Below, one piece after another: positions 7,294-17,096 of a DNA stretch of 64,000 nucleotides (position 1 is the stretch's first letter; the number at the start of each line of letters is the position of its first letter). Made by a program: the position numbers and the translations under genes. Below the pieces are notes generated by a model. The model was given only the letters and a program-made list of their open reading frames with translations, did not search any database and was not told the origin of the DNA. Source of the stretch: Pedobacter heparinus DSM 2366 (GTDB lineage: Bacteria; Bacteroidota; Bacteroidia; Sphingobacteriales; Sphingobacteriaceae); assembly GCF_000023825.1 (NCBI RefSeq), contig NC_013061.1, positions 4,774,001 through 4,838,000 on the forward strand. Reading direction: 5' to 3'.

Positions 7294-8532
7294 TTAAAAT
7301 GCTTCTCCAAGATTGAGCAAAACTGCACTGTATCCTTTACTCATGCCATAATCAATACCGATATTCGTATTTGAAGCCTTATTAAACTTAATGCGCAGAC
7401 CGGTTCCTGCTGCAGGCTTCCAGGAGGTAAATAAAGAGCCCGATCCACTAACAGTGTTTACATTTGCAAATACCACAAAACCCAATAAGCCATTTGTGGT
7501 AATGTCCCTGCGATATTCACTCTCAGCATAAAACAGCGTTCTGCCACGGTACCTGTTCTGGTCTATACCCCTTGCCGATCTGTTATAGGGGTCCCATCCG
7601 GTGCTTGGCAAATCCAGGTAAGGAGTTTTATCGTTCAGCACCGTCCAGAAGTATGACCATAGCGCGAGCGTATTTTGCTGACGGGGTTTTCCCGGATTCA
7701 TAGAAATGTATTTACGCACATCCAGATAAACGGAGCTCCAGCTGTTGTCGCTGCCTAAAAACGTCGGGTTCACCCGGTAAACTAAATTTCCATACATTCC
7801 CGGCATAGGATTTATGGAATTGCTCCGCGTATCATAAACCATGTTCAGGCTAATTCCTGAAGAAAAGGAGTTTTTGCCTGTGCCGTATCGATAGCCGGCA
7901 TACTGCTCCAGCTCCGGAGAGGGATCATCGGTATTGATGTTAAAGCGGTAATCCAGGTTGTAGCCAAGACCCGCATATAAGTACGGTTTGATCCGTTTAA
8001 GGGCATTCTGATAAAACCGGATGTATTTATAGTTCAGCAATACTTTCTCCTCATCCGCTTTCTGGTGGCCAAGCCCCCAGGTGTATTGAGGATAAACCAG
8101 GAACCGGGTATCTCCCTGAATCAGCCAGGTGTTGTCGGGAAGCCAGATGTTGGTCCTGACTGGCAATCCAAAACGGCTGCCAAGATTCCAGTAGGGTGTA
8201 AAGGTCGCCGTTGAAAGATTTGTCGTCTTTTTTGGGCCAAGATACATCGCAGCTGAAGTGCTGGTAATGAGCGCATTTCCGGTACCCCCGGGTACAGTAC
8301 CCCCGATAGGCAGAATAGAAAAATAAAGCTTTTTATCCTTTTCTTCCCGGATTTTACCTGGGCGGATGCGAAATAAGGCTTTTCCGATGTCGATCAGATC
8401 TGTTTGTCTGGCGGTATCCTGACCCTTTTTGGTCTGAATGATCGCATCACCCGCATTTTGTCCAAAAGAAAAGACCGGCCCACACATCAGCAGGTTAACC
8501 AGGCATAATCTCACTATCGTCTTCGATTGCAT
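7294..8532 (-). CDS. Omp85/BamA-TamA-like outer membrane beta-barrel protein
   Basis: A 412-residue protein with an N-terminal signal sequence (LVNLLMCGPVFSFGQ) and a body of alternating hydrophobic strands ending in Phe, as barrel proteins of the outer membrane do. The segment YRGRTLFYAESEYRRDI is the arginine-containing loop and strand typical of Omp85 'surface antigen' proteins, and the last strands (GTGLRIKF, IGIDYGM) also fit. No POTRA domains precede the barrel, so it is the short barrel-only type. It is the last gene of the rhamnose/uronate locus, 134 bases after the PL8 gene. Its role there is unknown: a pore or an exporter for surface enzymes are both possible. Confidence 0.7.
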   Translation of the reverse strand: MQSKTIVRLCLVNLLMCGPVFSFGQNAGDAIIQTKKGQDTARQTDLIDIGKALFRIRPGKIREEKDKKLYFSILPIGGTVPGGTGNALITSTSAAMYLGPKKTTNLSTATFTPYWNLGSRFGLPVRTNIWLPDNTWLIQGDTRFLVYPQYTWGLGHQKADEEKVLLNYKYIRFYQNALKRIKPYLYAGLGYNLDYRFNINTDDPSPELEQYAGYRYGTGKNSFSSGISLNMVYDTRSNSINPMPGMYGNLVYRVNPTFLGSDNSWSSVYLDVRKYISMNPGKPRQQNTLALWSYFWTVLNDKTPYLDLPSTGWDPYNRSARGIDQNRYRGRTLFYAESEYRRDITTNGLLGFVVFANVNTVSGSGSLFTSWKPAAGTGLRIKFNKASNTNIGIDYGMSKGYSAVLLNLGEAF

Positions 8533-8666
8533 ATGAGCAGTTTAGGATAGATAAAATGCAATAAGCCTGCCAGAAACTGAGGTACCGGGATTAGCAATGG
8601 ATTCATCACCAGAAGGATGGTATCGCTATTGTGGGAAATAATTCGTATTTTAGTGTACCAGAACTC

Positions 8667-11456
8667 TTACTCTTTGATGAACTGCTTCCGGATAACTTTG
8701 CCCTTATCGTAAATTCTCAGAAAATAATTGGGGCCATTTTGCAGCTCGCTTACCTCTACCGAATTCCCGGTCACCGTTTTATACTTACGGCCCCACAGGT
8801 CATAAACCTCAATTTTCGCGTCTTTAGAAACACCCTTAACTGTAAGTGTTGAAGTAGCAGGATTTGGATAAAGCATGATTTCATTGTTCTGCTGATCGGA
8901 TTTAGCCATAAGCGATCCATCGTTAACAATGTTATAAAAACCTGTATTCGTTTTCCCTTTTTCATCTCCGGAATACATAGACAGGTTGATGGCAGTTTCT
9001 CCGCCCGCATAAGATGTGCCGGCACCGGTTAAGTGCAGGTTAAGCGTAATGGTGATGTTGGAGCCGGTATACTCCGGATCTGAAACCGATATCCGGTAAT
9101 TTGTTGAATATTTCTTGACCTGCACTATCGCCTTTTTATCCGATTTGATCACCAGTCCATCTGGCATGGTTACCTGACCAGCACCATAGAAAACTGCAGC
9201 GTATTGCTTATTGGTGCCATTGTGGTAAATGGCCTGTACGGTAGAAGTGTTACTTGCAAGTTCGAATCCGTGATTGGCATAAAGTGTCGTCATGTCACCA
9301 GCAGACTTATTGGGTGCCACGATATAATAATAGGTACGGTTGGTTGGCGTAGGGCTGTGTCTTACGTAAAGGTTGAACATTTGGTTGGTAACACTGCCGG
9401 TGCCCCCGCCCAGACTTGCCCAGGTACCCGTTTGAGATTTATTTGTAAGCGAAAAGTACCCACCATTAGGAAACAGATATCCTACCTGTCCATGGTTCAC
9501 CCAGTTTAGTTTATTGGTTGTGAGCGAATCGCCCGAGAAGGTATAGGTAGAACCATCGTCCCGAATGGTAATGGCCCCGTCCAACTTGGTCTGATTGACA
9601 GTTGTTACTATTTCGTTCGATTTTGATGCGGTAATGCTATTGCCAACACACACCATCATGTTCTCCAGCAAGAAATAGGCTTTATTTGCGGTAACCCCCC
9701 TTTTGTTGTCCTGCTGAAAGGCGATGATCCCTACTTCGTTGACCGAAAGACCACCCCCATAGACATTGGAGGCAGTCACATAACCATCTACCGTTCCAAA
9801 GGTGGTTGATGCGGCTGCCTCATTCATTTCGGACGTAGTACCAGGAATACGCGACCAATTCCAACTCGGAAAAATGTTATCATATTCGTTGCCGGTAACC
9901 AGGATATTAGTTGCACCGAAAGGCAAATTCCAGCCTTTTAAATTTGTCCCCTTAATGGCCTCTGCACCTGTATTACGTGAAGAAGTAATCTTTGCGGACA
10001 TATAGAAATTCGCTCCCCGACTGACCACCATATTGGATAGCCAAAAATGTTTCGCCCTTGAAAATGGGAATGCAGCTCCAGCCAGATGCGCCTTCCAGCT
10101 CTGATAAGACGCATTGTTTACGGGATCATTTACAGCTTGTGTATCCAATAAACCTGCAGAGATCTTATTTAAAAGACTATTGGCACCACTAACCGACCTC
10201 CCAATAATTCCAAAGTCCAGCGTGTTGCGGTAGCTGAGATTGCGAAGGCCACCTAATATCACTCCCCTAAGGTTGTTTTTATAAGTTGTCGTATAAATTG
10301 AATTGAAACTGGTTCCCGCAGCGATATTGAGATACTTCACCTCATCATCTACGAATATCATTCCATAGCTGCCTGTTTGGATTTGGGTTCGATGCTGGTG
10401 GAAACTGCTATCTATCCGGATGCCCTCGGCTATGCTCATATTGGCAATATTTAACCCATTAACCATACTCTGGTAACCTTTCGTAACCGTTTTATAACTG
10501 TCCATCACCAATCCCTTTCGTATCATCGTTGTAGAAACCCAAGATCGGTTGGCACCTCTGTGATCAGGATTATCGGTTTGGTCAACTACAGTTGCCGCAT
10601 AAGTCATAAGAGAATCGTTTGGTATCGCTCCTCTCATCAGCAGCAAAGCCGACACCACATTATTCGGCGAACGTATTTCATTATCATGCCAGTTAGATGA
10701 CACGTAATTAGCATTGATAAAGTGTCTCATGGCCAACATAAATTTGGCAGGTACATCAGGATGATTATACAAAACATTGGACGGATTGCGATAAGCCTGT
10801 GCCAGGCGATTTAGCCAAAGTGTATGTCGCGGCCAATTGTCACCAGTATAATTTACACCAGGCCATTGTCCATTAGGCAACATCGTTGTAAGGAAAAAGG
10901 TAAGATCCTGCTTTTCCTGCTTCGAGTATTGGCTGATTAGCCTGCCGGCAACAGTATCCATATCTGCCTGTTGGCTACTGGTCGGATCCCCATCCCCATA
11001 AACCTTAAAATCTGAAATCCGATACCCGGCCGTATTTGCCCTGCCGCGTCCGTTAAACCTGATATACCTATACCAACCATAGGTTCCGTTTATAGTGAGC
11101 AGGGAAAGGCTGTTAGTGGGTGGAATTGTTTTTAGTGTATTCCAGGTTATTCCATTTGTTGAACCCTGGATATCAAAAGTTACGGCATATCGTCCGTCGG
11201 CAAATTGAATAACAACATGGTCTATATCCCGAATACTCCCGAGGTCTACCGTAAGTGTCTGGATATAACCATTAGAAGTTGATGACCAGTAAGTGGCCGT
11301 ATTGTTATCCACGGCGTTAGCAGCGAAGTAGGAACCTTCTGTTGTAGATGCCGATGCCGGTTTATTCAGCGACAGCAATGTTTGCGCAGCCGCGCCAAAA
11401 GCAATGCCAAAAATCGGGAGCATGGCAAGGAGCAGAGATCGTAAATTTAGTTTCAT
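8667..11456 (-). CDS. PL8 polysaccharide lyase with discoidin and type IX sorting domains
   Basis: Secreted lyase that would cleave a uronic-acid-containing polymer by beta-elimination. The 929-residue protein has a signal peptide (1-24), an F5/8 type C (discoidin) carbohydrate-binding domain at about 26-155, the alpha/alpha toroid of PL8 at about 165-480, the central beta domain (NIFPSWNWSRIPGTTSEM), and a C-terminal type IX sorting domain (MLYPNPATSTLTVKG to the final RKQFIKE). Catalytic-type residues are visible: Asn in NWHDNEIRSPNN, His353 in SSFHQH, Tyr364 in TGSYG, and Arg in FGIIGRS. PL8 includes hyaluronate, chondroitin AC and xanthan lyases; which polymer is cut here is not shown. 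The sorting domain suggests display or release outside the cell. Confidence 0.9.
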   Translation of the reverse strand: MKLNLRSLLLAMLPIFGIAFGAAAQTLLSLNKPASASTTEGSYFAANAVDNNTATYWSSTSNGYIQTLTVDLGSIRDIDHVVIQFADGRYAVTFDIQGSTNGITWNTLKTIPPTNSLSLLTINGTYGWYRYIRFNGRGRANTAGYRISDFKVYGDGDPTSSQQADMDTVAGRLISQYSKQEKQDLTFFLTTMLPNGQWPGVNYTGDNWPRHTLWLNRLAQAYRNPSNVLYNHPDVPAKFMLAMRHFINANYVSSNWHDNEIRSPNNVVSALLLMRGAIPNDSLMTYAATVVDQTDNPDHRGANRSWVSTTMIRKGLVMDSYKTVTKGYQSMVNGLNIANMSIAEGIRIDSSFHQHRTQIQTGSYGMIFVDDEVKYLNIAAGTSFNSIYTTTYKNNLRGVILGGLRNLSYRNTLDFGIIGRSVSGANSLLNKISAGLLDTQAVNDPVNNASYQSWKAHLAGAAFPFSRAKHFWLSNMVVSRGANFYMSAKITSSRNTGAEAIKGTNLKGWNLPFGATNILVTGNEYDNIFPSWNWSRIPGTTSEMNEAAASTTFGTVDGYVTASNVYGGGLSVNEVGIIAFQQDNKRGVTANKAYFLLENMMVCVGNSITASKSNEIVTTVNQTKLDGAITIRDDGSTYTFSGDSLTTNKLNWVNHGQVGYLFPNGGYFSLTNKSQTGTWASLGGGTGSVTNQMFNLYVRHSPTPTNRTYYYIVAPNKSAGDMTTLYANHGFELASNTSTVQAIYHNGTNKQYAAVFYGAGQVTMPDGLVIKSDKKAIVQVKKYSTNYRISVSDPEYTGSNITITLNLHLTGAGTSYAGGETAINLSMYSGDEKGKTNTGFYNIVNDGSLMAKSDQQNNEIMLYPNPATSTLTVKGVSKDAKIEVYDLWGRKYKTVTGNSVEVSELQNGPNYFLRIYDKGKVIRKQFIKE

Positions 11457-11472
11457 ACATGATTTGGTTAGG

Positions 11473-14400
11473 TTAATATTTAGTCACGCTTATAAACACC
11501 GGGCCTTTTAATCCTGATGGTTCGAGCATACTTTTCGGGTGATAAGGGTTGTCATTTGTCCAGGTATTCCGTTCTTCCGGCGGCAACATGCTATCGCCGA
11601 TCAGACGGTTTACCCAGGTGTTCGCCACACTTATTTCAATGGTGTTCAGTCCCGGTTTTATGGCTTTGGTGATCTCTACCCTCCATGGTGCTGTCCATGC
11701 ACCTCCTACATCAACACCGTTTACTTTTACTTTGGCTATAACCTTTACTTCTCCCAAATTCAGGTAAACGTGCTGAGCGGCAGTGGCTTTCTTTAATTCA
11801 ACAGAATTGCGATAAACAGCCGTACCGGAATAATATCTAATCTCGTTATTGGTATGCTGCGTCCAATCGAGCAGCTCATTAAATATTACCGGCTGTACAG
11901 GACCGCGCATCTTACGGTCAAAGGTTACTTTCCAGGGTTTTTCAATTGTTGCCCATGTAAGCTCCTCCGGATTATTTAGTGTTCCAGTATGCTGTACTTT
12001 GCGAGCGGTTTTTTTAAAGATAATAAATGTACTCTGCAGCTTGTCCAGCTTTAAAGGGATAGTAGTTATCCCATTTTTATGTTCGTATTGGGGCAGGGCA
12101 CGTGTTGTGCCATCAACCGGGTCCCAAAGCTCCGGCTGCTTATTGCCCACCCTGAATTCGGAAAGCACACTGACCGGCTTGTTTTTCTGGTTACTTACAT
12201 AATAGATCTCGGCCTCGGGTGTTGTCCGATGGATAAAAAGTATAGAATCGGTATGGTTTGTTTTGTAGTCAGGAACGATATTAAGCCTGTTCAATGCAGT
12301 GGAAAGATCCGTACCATAAAGTACCTGCCCCTTACCATATTTGCGTGAGGTTATGGTTGTTCCGTTAATGTTGCCCCAAAGTTCTTTTGCCATAGCAGAC
12401 ACGTGCTGATCGGCCAAAGGATAATGTTCCAGACTTGGCGAACGCTTAGGGGCAGGGCCCATAACCGCAGCACCCTGACTTACCAGGTTACGGATTTTTT
12501 CAAGTAATTCCGGCCGTATTGTTTCCAGTGCAGGCAATACCAATAAACCATAGTTCATCCCGTCAGGCAAGAACAGGCGGCCGTTTTTAACAGAGAGCCG
12601 GTTTATGATCACTTCAGCATTGATGTAATCAAAAGAATATCCGGATGGTAATGCAGGTTCGGTTATCCCGGTCATTTTAGGTGCATCTTCTCCAATAAAA
12701 TAAGCTACATCTGCCACGTACTTTCCTTGCTGGAGCATAAAATTGCATCGTTTTAAATAGGCTGTAAACAGGTCCAGATAATTGAACCAGGTATTGTGCC
12801 TGTTAAATTCGGTACTAAAGTTGGCGTTAACACCGGGCATCCTTTCATCTGGCTGCTGAATGAATACATGGAGCAGCGTATTGTTGATCCCTTCAGTAAA
12901 AAACCGGTCGCCCCGCTGTTTAATGTAAGCCGGATAGCGGATATACGGTTTGCCACCTGCGGTAAAAGACTCTGCCGATACTTTTGTTTTCCCGTATATA
13001 TGTGCTGCAGAAGAGGCCGCCCTGTTTTCGATATTCCCCAATTCCCCGGCAGCCCAGAATTCGCCCGCAACTTCGTCCGACTGGCCTCCATATTGTAAAA
13101 ATTCGCCCGGGAAGCCCCAGTGACCGTAATTTTCTAGCCATGTGCGGAGGCCGTTCTGATGGCTGATTTCGCGCAGTCCGCCCACATAATCATAGGCCAC
13201 CTTGTCTGCAATGAACCTTCTTAAATCCCATAAAAAACGATCGGACATGTCCGGGTTACCCACCACCTTTCCCTGTAAGGCAGGTAAGTAAGGCAGGGGA
13301 TCATAGCCATACCTGGCCTTAAATTTTTCGATCAATCCGTCCGTCCAGTTCTGTCCCCCCGTTTCGTAGCTATCCTGGACCACCACCTTCCAGGTCTTTC
13401 TGTCAGCGGCTGGTATGCGCCTCAAAATTTCTCCAAGAAAGGAGTCAAAATGAGACCTGAGGTGTTCCTTGCTCATTTTATCAACTTCCAGGCCCGTACC
13501 TTCTCTGGAAGCAGGACTGTTGTTTACCCCGGTCGGTGTCATCCCCATTCTCATAATAACCCAGTCTCCGGCAGGAGCATCCCAGTTAAAGTTCCCATCT
13601 GGCGACATAAACCGGGATACATCCAGGACATTTTTCGGCTCGATCAACAAATTTTTATCCCCAACTACGAGCTGCTGAGGCCATTGGTATTCATTCCAAT
13701 AAGGAAGGGGTGTTTGGACCATTTTGGCAAAAGTCTTTTCTACATACCGCTCAACCCTGGGCACAGAAGAAAGGATAAATTCCCTGATCCCATATTTAGG
13801 GAAAGACTGGCCGGCCAACATGCTTTTTTTCAAAACTAAGCGGAAGTGCTTTGAAGTACTTGCCGGAAAAGAAATCACTATGGCTGCATAGGGATCGAAA
13901 CCAACATTTAAGGCATTTCTCCTGCGGTCAATTTCAAAGGATCTTATTGTACGATAACCGCCTGCTTCCCTGATCTGAAGCTCGGCAGAAGCGGTCATCT
14001 GGTAAGCGGCCGGATAAATTGTCAGGCTTCGGGCCGTATACTCCCTCTCTGTCTGGAAGTCTATGTTCACCTGATTGGCATCTGTTATAGTAATTGCCGT
14101 TGAGGTATCGCGGTCTATCAGATTTTGTAGCTGCGGCAATTCGGGCTTAGAGGTCAGAACCGGACGAAGGTCTGTAAGCGTACTGCCATAAGCTTCAGGT
14201 GCCCTGAAAGCAACAACCCTGACATCCTGAAATTGAGGCTTGGGTTTTTCCAGCAAGACATTCACCCTGCCCCCGCCCTTAATAAGGGTTTCAGAGGAGG
14301 TCAGATACCTCATGGACTGCTCTGGCCTGATCCATGGCCCGCCAGACTGGCTCCAGCCTGGACTGTTAAAAATGCCGATCTCTATTCCGAGTTCGCCGGC

Positions 14401-14739
14401 CGTTTTTAAAGCAAGGTGGAGGATGTCCCACCATTGTTTAGAAAATAGTTTTACCTTCCCGTATGGGGTAGAATTGTATCCGATATTCCCGATAAAAGCT
14501 CTGTTGATGCCCGCAGTTTTCATCGCTTTAAGATCCCTGACCACCCCTTCTTTTGAGATGTTGTCCGACATCCAGTACCAGTATACACTGGTTTGAATCG
14601 TATCGGGTGTTACCTTGAAGCCTTTTTCCAGCGCAGACATGCCCTCATTTTGCTGACGGTGTTTTCCAGCCTGACCAAAGGTATGGATTGTACAGGCCGC
14701 CAATAAAGTCAGGCAAAAAAATGATTTAATTAGCTTCAC
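11473..14739 (-). CDS. GH106 alpha-L-rhamnosidase, lipoprotein
   Basis: Large glycoside hydrolase expected to release alpha-linked L-rhamnose. It shows the GH106 opening (YWYWMSDNISKEGVVRDL, LGIEIGIFNSPGWSQSGGP), the central segment VVVQDSYETGG with an acidic residue near 459, KVSAESFTAGG, and a C-terminal beta-sandwich (VKVIAKVKVNGVDVGGAWTAPW in part) typical of the family. Two starts are possible: TTG at 14763 and GTG at 14739. The GTG is chosen because it gives MKLIKSFFCLTLLAAC, a textbook lipoprotein signal with lipobox LAAC and Cys16; this makes 1088 residues. The protein is probably anchored to a membrane. It follows GH78 and precedes the PL8 gene by only 16 bases, as part of one operon. 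Confidence 0.87.
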   Translation of the reverse strand: MKLIKSFFCLTLLAACTIHTFGQAGKHRQQNEGMSALEKGFKVTPDTIQTSVYWYWMSDNISKEGVVRDLKAMKTAGINRAFIGNIGYNSTPYGKVKLFSKQWWDILHLALKTAGELGIEIGIFNSPGWSQSGGPWIRPEQSMRYLTSSETLIKGGGRVNVLLEKPKPQFQDVRVVAFRAPEAYGSTLTDLRPVLTSKPELPQLQNLIDRDTSTAITITDANQVNIDFQTEREYTARSLTIYPAAYQMTASAELQIREAGGYRTIRSFEIDRRRNALNVGFDPYAAIVISFPASTSKHFRLVLKKSMLAGQSFPKYGIREFILSSVPRVERYVEKTFAKMVQTPLPYWNEYQWPQQLVVGDKNLLIEPKNVLDVSRFMSPDGNFNWDAPAGDWVIMRMGMTPTGVNNSPASREGTGLEVDKMSKEHLRSHFDSFLGEILRRIPAADRKTWKVVVQDSYETGGQNWTDGLIEKFKARYGYDPLPYLPALQGKVVGNPDMSDRFLWDLRRFIADKVAYDYVGGLREISHQNGLRTWLENYGHWGFPGEFLQYGGQSDEVAGEFWAAGELGNIENRAASSAAHIYGKTKVSAESFTAGGKPYIRYPAYIKQRGDRFFTEGINNTLLHVFIQQPDERMPGVNANFSTEFNRHNTWFNYLDLFTAYLKRCNFMLQQGKYVADVAYFIGEDAPKMTGITEPALPSGYSFDYINAEVIINRLSVKNGRLFLPDGMNYGLLVLPALETIRPELLEKIRNLVSQGAAVMGPAPKRSPSLEHYPLADQHVSAMAKELWGNINGTTITSRKYGKGQVLYGTDLSTALNRLNIVPDYKTNHTDSILFIHRTTPEAEIYYVSNQKNKPVSVLSEFRVGNKQPELWDPVDGTTRALPQYEHKNGITTIPLKLDKLQSTFIIFKKTARKVQHTGTLNNPEELTWATIEKPWKVTFDRKMRGPVQPVIFNELLDWTQHTNNEIRYYSGTAVYRNSVELKKATAAQHVYLNLGEVKVIAKVKVNGVDVGGAWTAPWRVEITKAIKPGLNTIEISVANTWVNRLIGDSMLPPEERNTWTNDNPYHPKSMLEPSGLKGPVFISVTKY

Positions 14740-14776
14740 AATAATTTGGTTAATTGAAATCAACGCTCAGTTTAAA

Positions 14777-14784
14777 CAAATGTA
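14777..14784 (-). promoter_or_regulatory. Possible -7 box upstream of GH106
   Basis: On the minus strand the bases read TACATTTG, an exact TAnnTTTG match, about 38 bases before the GTG start at 14739. No TTG lies at the usual 17-23 base distance; the nearest is 31 bases away. It could give an internal promoter for the GH106-PL8-Omp85 part of the locus. Confidence 0.25.
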
Positions 14785-14894
14785 ATGGAGGAAAACAGTT
14801 ATTGCTAATACGATCCAAGCAAAATATAGTACGATTATTACATTTTATTTTTTACCCAAGCTACTGGTTATGAGCAATATGACATGATCAAAAA

Positions 14895-17096
14895 TTATTT
14901 TTTATAAACGATATGCAATGTATGCTTGCCTGAGCCTAAGTAGTCTACCAGAACTGTTTGATTTTCCCTGCTTGTTTTAACCGGACTACCATCTAACAAA
15001 ACTTCGTATCTGCTTTCATTTTTAAGCGGGAGGCTTACCTGGGCCGAAGTATTCCCCGGTATTTCAACATCCATAGTGAAACTATCTTTCCTTTGTACAT
15101 AGGCTACCTTGATCTTTCCCTTAACAGTAGGAACGGTGATACGCGCATGCTCCAGCGATCCTATTTGAGGTTTTATAGAGAACCTTGTCCAACCGGGCGT
15201 TATGGGTTCGATACCCATTAGTTTACGCGAAATGATATTTGCAGGCGCAGCACCCCATGCATGGTTCCAATCCTGATTGGGCTTATATTTATTGTCCCAG
15301 GCTTCCAGTGTAATGGTACTGCCTACTTTAATCATATTGAACCAGCTCCGGTCGGTTTTTGAAGTAAGCAGCGACAAACCATAGTCGCCATCGCAGGCAT
15401 CATAAACCCCGTCCAATAAAAACTGGCTTCCATAAACACTACAGGCCATGCCTTTTGACCTGATGAAAGCCATAACGCTGTTCTTATGCTGATCGTTTAC
15501 CAAGCCCAGGGCTAAAGCAAAGGCGTTGGCATGCAATGAAGCATGATCGGTACCAATACCGTCAACAAAAATATTCCTGGCCGGGTCAAAAAACATTTTT
15601 TGGAATGCGGCTTTAACATTGGCTGCACTTTTCCGGTACATATGGGCATCGGAAGTTTTACCCAGCTGCTTTGCGATCTGTTCCATGAGCACAAGCGCCC
15701 GATAATGAAACGCGTTGACCACCGCATTGTACTTTGTAAATACAAAACCATCTGTTTCGGTATTTCTTGGCCAATCGACGATGTCTTTTAAGGTTGCATC
15801 CTTCAGATGTATCGAAGCTTTAACATCGTCATTCAATAGTCCGTTTAACGTACTGATCAGTCCTGTTGAATCGGTTAATGAAAGGAGGGTTTTGGCCTGG
15901 AGGTCTTTGTAATAATGAGCTACAGAGCGGATATCCCCGGTATACAGGTAATCATTCCAGGCGATTAAAACAGATTGAAGGTTCCATTCCGTTGGCCAGG
16001 TAGGGTGTGTAATGAGGTATTCGTGTGAATTACGTGCTATTGTAAACTCTTTGTCTACCGCATAATGGCTGAGCTGGTTGATGTAAGCATCTGCTTCATA
16101 GGGGATACGTTCCCTGTCGCCATCTACATACATCCCTGTAAAAGACGTTGCCTTTATCGAATACTTACATAAATCCCATATGGCATTCAAAGTGGAATCA
16201 GAACTATGGAAGGATGAGCCTTCGTCATCGAATTTATAGTGGACAAACAATCTGGTTAATAACTCTTTTTGTATTTGCTGCTTATAACCTTCGATTTCAC
16301 AATATCTATATGGGGTTACCTCGCCAACGTAAGCAGGCATTTTAATGGCGGCAGGCCTGGTATTGATGTTATCTTTATAAATACTGAGTTTGTAGGTGTG
16401 TGTACCTTTTTGCAAAACCAGAACATATTGTGCATAACGGATTTTTCCAGGGGGCTTCCGGTCAATGTTGCCATCCTTATCCAAAATTTCGCCCAAACGT
16501 ACAAATACGGTATCACCTCCAAATGTTGAAGACAGCTGAAGTTTGAGCTGTGCAAAAGCATCCTTGCCGAAATCGGCCTGGTAAATTTTGCCGATTGCCT
16601 TTAATGAAACCGGCTGCTGTTCGGTAATTTGTAAGGGATAAGAGGGATTTTTATAAGCGGACAGCGTATCGCCCGTTAGAAATGATACGGCCCTGGAGTA
16701 GGGGCTCGCCGCCTTCTGGCTATCCCATATCTTAACTTTCCAATAATAGCGTGTATTTGGTTTCAGTGTGGTATTTTTTAACAAAACTCCAGCAGATAGG
16801 GAGCTCATTATTTTTCCGGAATCCCAAACCTTGCCCACATCCCGGTTTAGTTCTTCCAGATCATCAGACACCAATAGCTGATAAGCTATCTGGACCAACC
16901 CTTTCTTTTCTGCAGACAATTCCCAGCTAAAGGCAGGTGTTTTGTTAAATATAAGTACCGGCCGAACATCAACTGTTGCAGACACCAGGTCACACATCAG
17001 TCCCACTGGTGACCCGACCGGAGTGTTTTGAGCCCTTCCGGGAACCATATAGAGGATGGATAACAGAAAAGCCGATATTATTGATTTCTTTTTCAT
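14895..17096 (-). CDS. GH78-family alpha-L-rhamnosidase-like protein
   Basis: A 733-residue secreted protein (signal at 1-22, ending VPGRAQ) of the rhamnosidase type. It starts with a fibronectin-like domain at about 40-142 (KTPAFSWELSAEKKGL, PNTRYYWKVKIWDS), goes on to a beta region, and then to the six-hairpin (alpha/alpha)6 barrel from about 295. Where classical GH78 enzymes have the DCPxRxE active-site motif, this one has YVDGDRERIPYEADAYI with Asp325 and Glu329; this variant is seen in a subgroup of the family. The end (APANIISRKLMGIEPITPGW, FSIKPQIG) is typical GH78. Its stop overlaps the esterase-side neighbour by four bases (the esterase stop at 17093), showing translational coupling. 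Confidence 0.82.
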   Translation of the reverse strand: MKKKSIISAFLLSILYMVPGRAQNTPVGSPVGLMCDLVSATVDVRPVLIFNKTPAFSWELSAEKKGLVQIAYQLLVSDDLEELNRDVGKVWDSGKIMSSLSAGVLLKNTTLKPNTRYYWKVKIWDSQKAASPYSRAVSFLTGDTLSAYKNPSYPLQITEQQPVSLKAIGKIYQADFGKDAFAQLKLQLSSTFGGDTVFVRLGEILDKDGNIDRKPPGKIRYAQYVLVLQKGTHTYKLSIYKDNINTRPAAIKMPAYVGEVTPYRYCEIEGYKQQIQKELLTRLFVHYKFDDEGSSFHSSDSTLNAIWDLCKYSIKATSFTGMYVDGDRERIPYEADAYINQLSHYAVDKEFTIARNSHEYLITHPTWPTEWNLQSVLIAWNDYLYTGDIRSVAHYYKDLQAKTLLSLTDSTGLISTLNGLLNDDVKASIHLKDATLKDIVDWPRNTETDGFVFTKYNAVVNAFHYRALVLMEQIAKQLGKTSDAHMYRKSAANVKAAFQKMFFDPARNIFVDGIGTDHASLHANAFALALGLVNDQHKNSVMAFIRSKGMACSVYGSQFLLDGVYDACDGDYGLSLLTSKTDRSWFNMIKVGSTITLEAWDNKYKPNQDWNHAWGAAPANIISRKLMGIEPITPGWTRFSIKPQIGSLEHARITVPTVKGKIKVAYVQRKDSFTMDVEIPGNTSAQVSLPLKNESRYEVLLDGSPVKTSRENQTVLVDYLGSGKHTLHIVYKK

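Noticed and set aside
8281-8300. Short repeated GGTACCCCCG / AGTACCCCCG bases
   Set aside because: They lie within the Omp85-like coding region and are explained by its Gly/Thr-rich codons.
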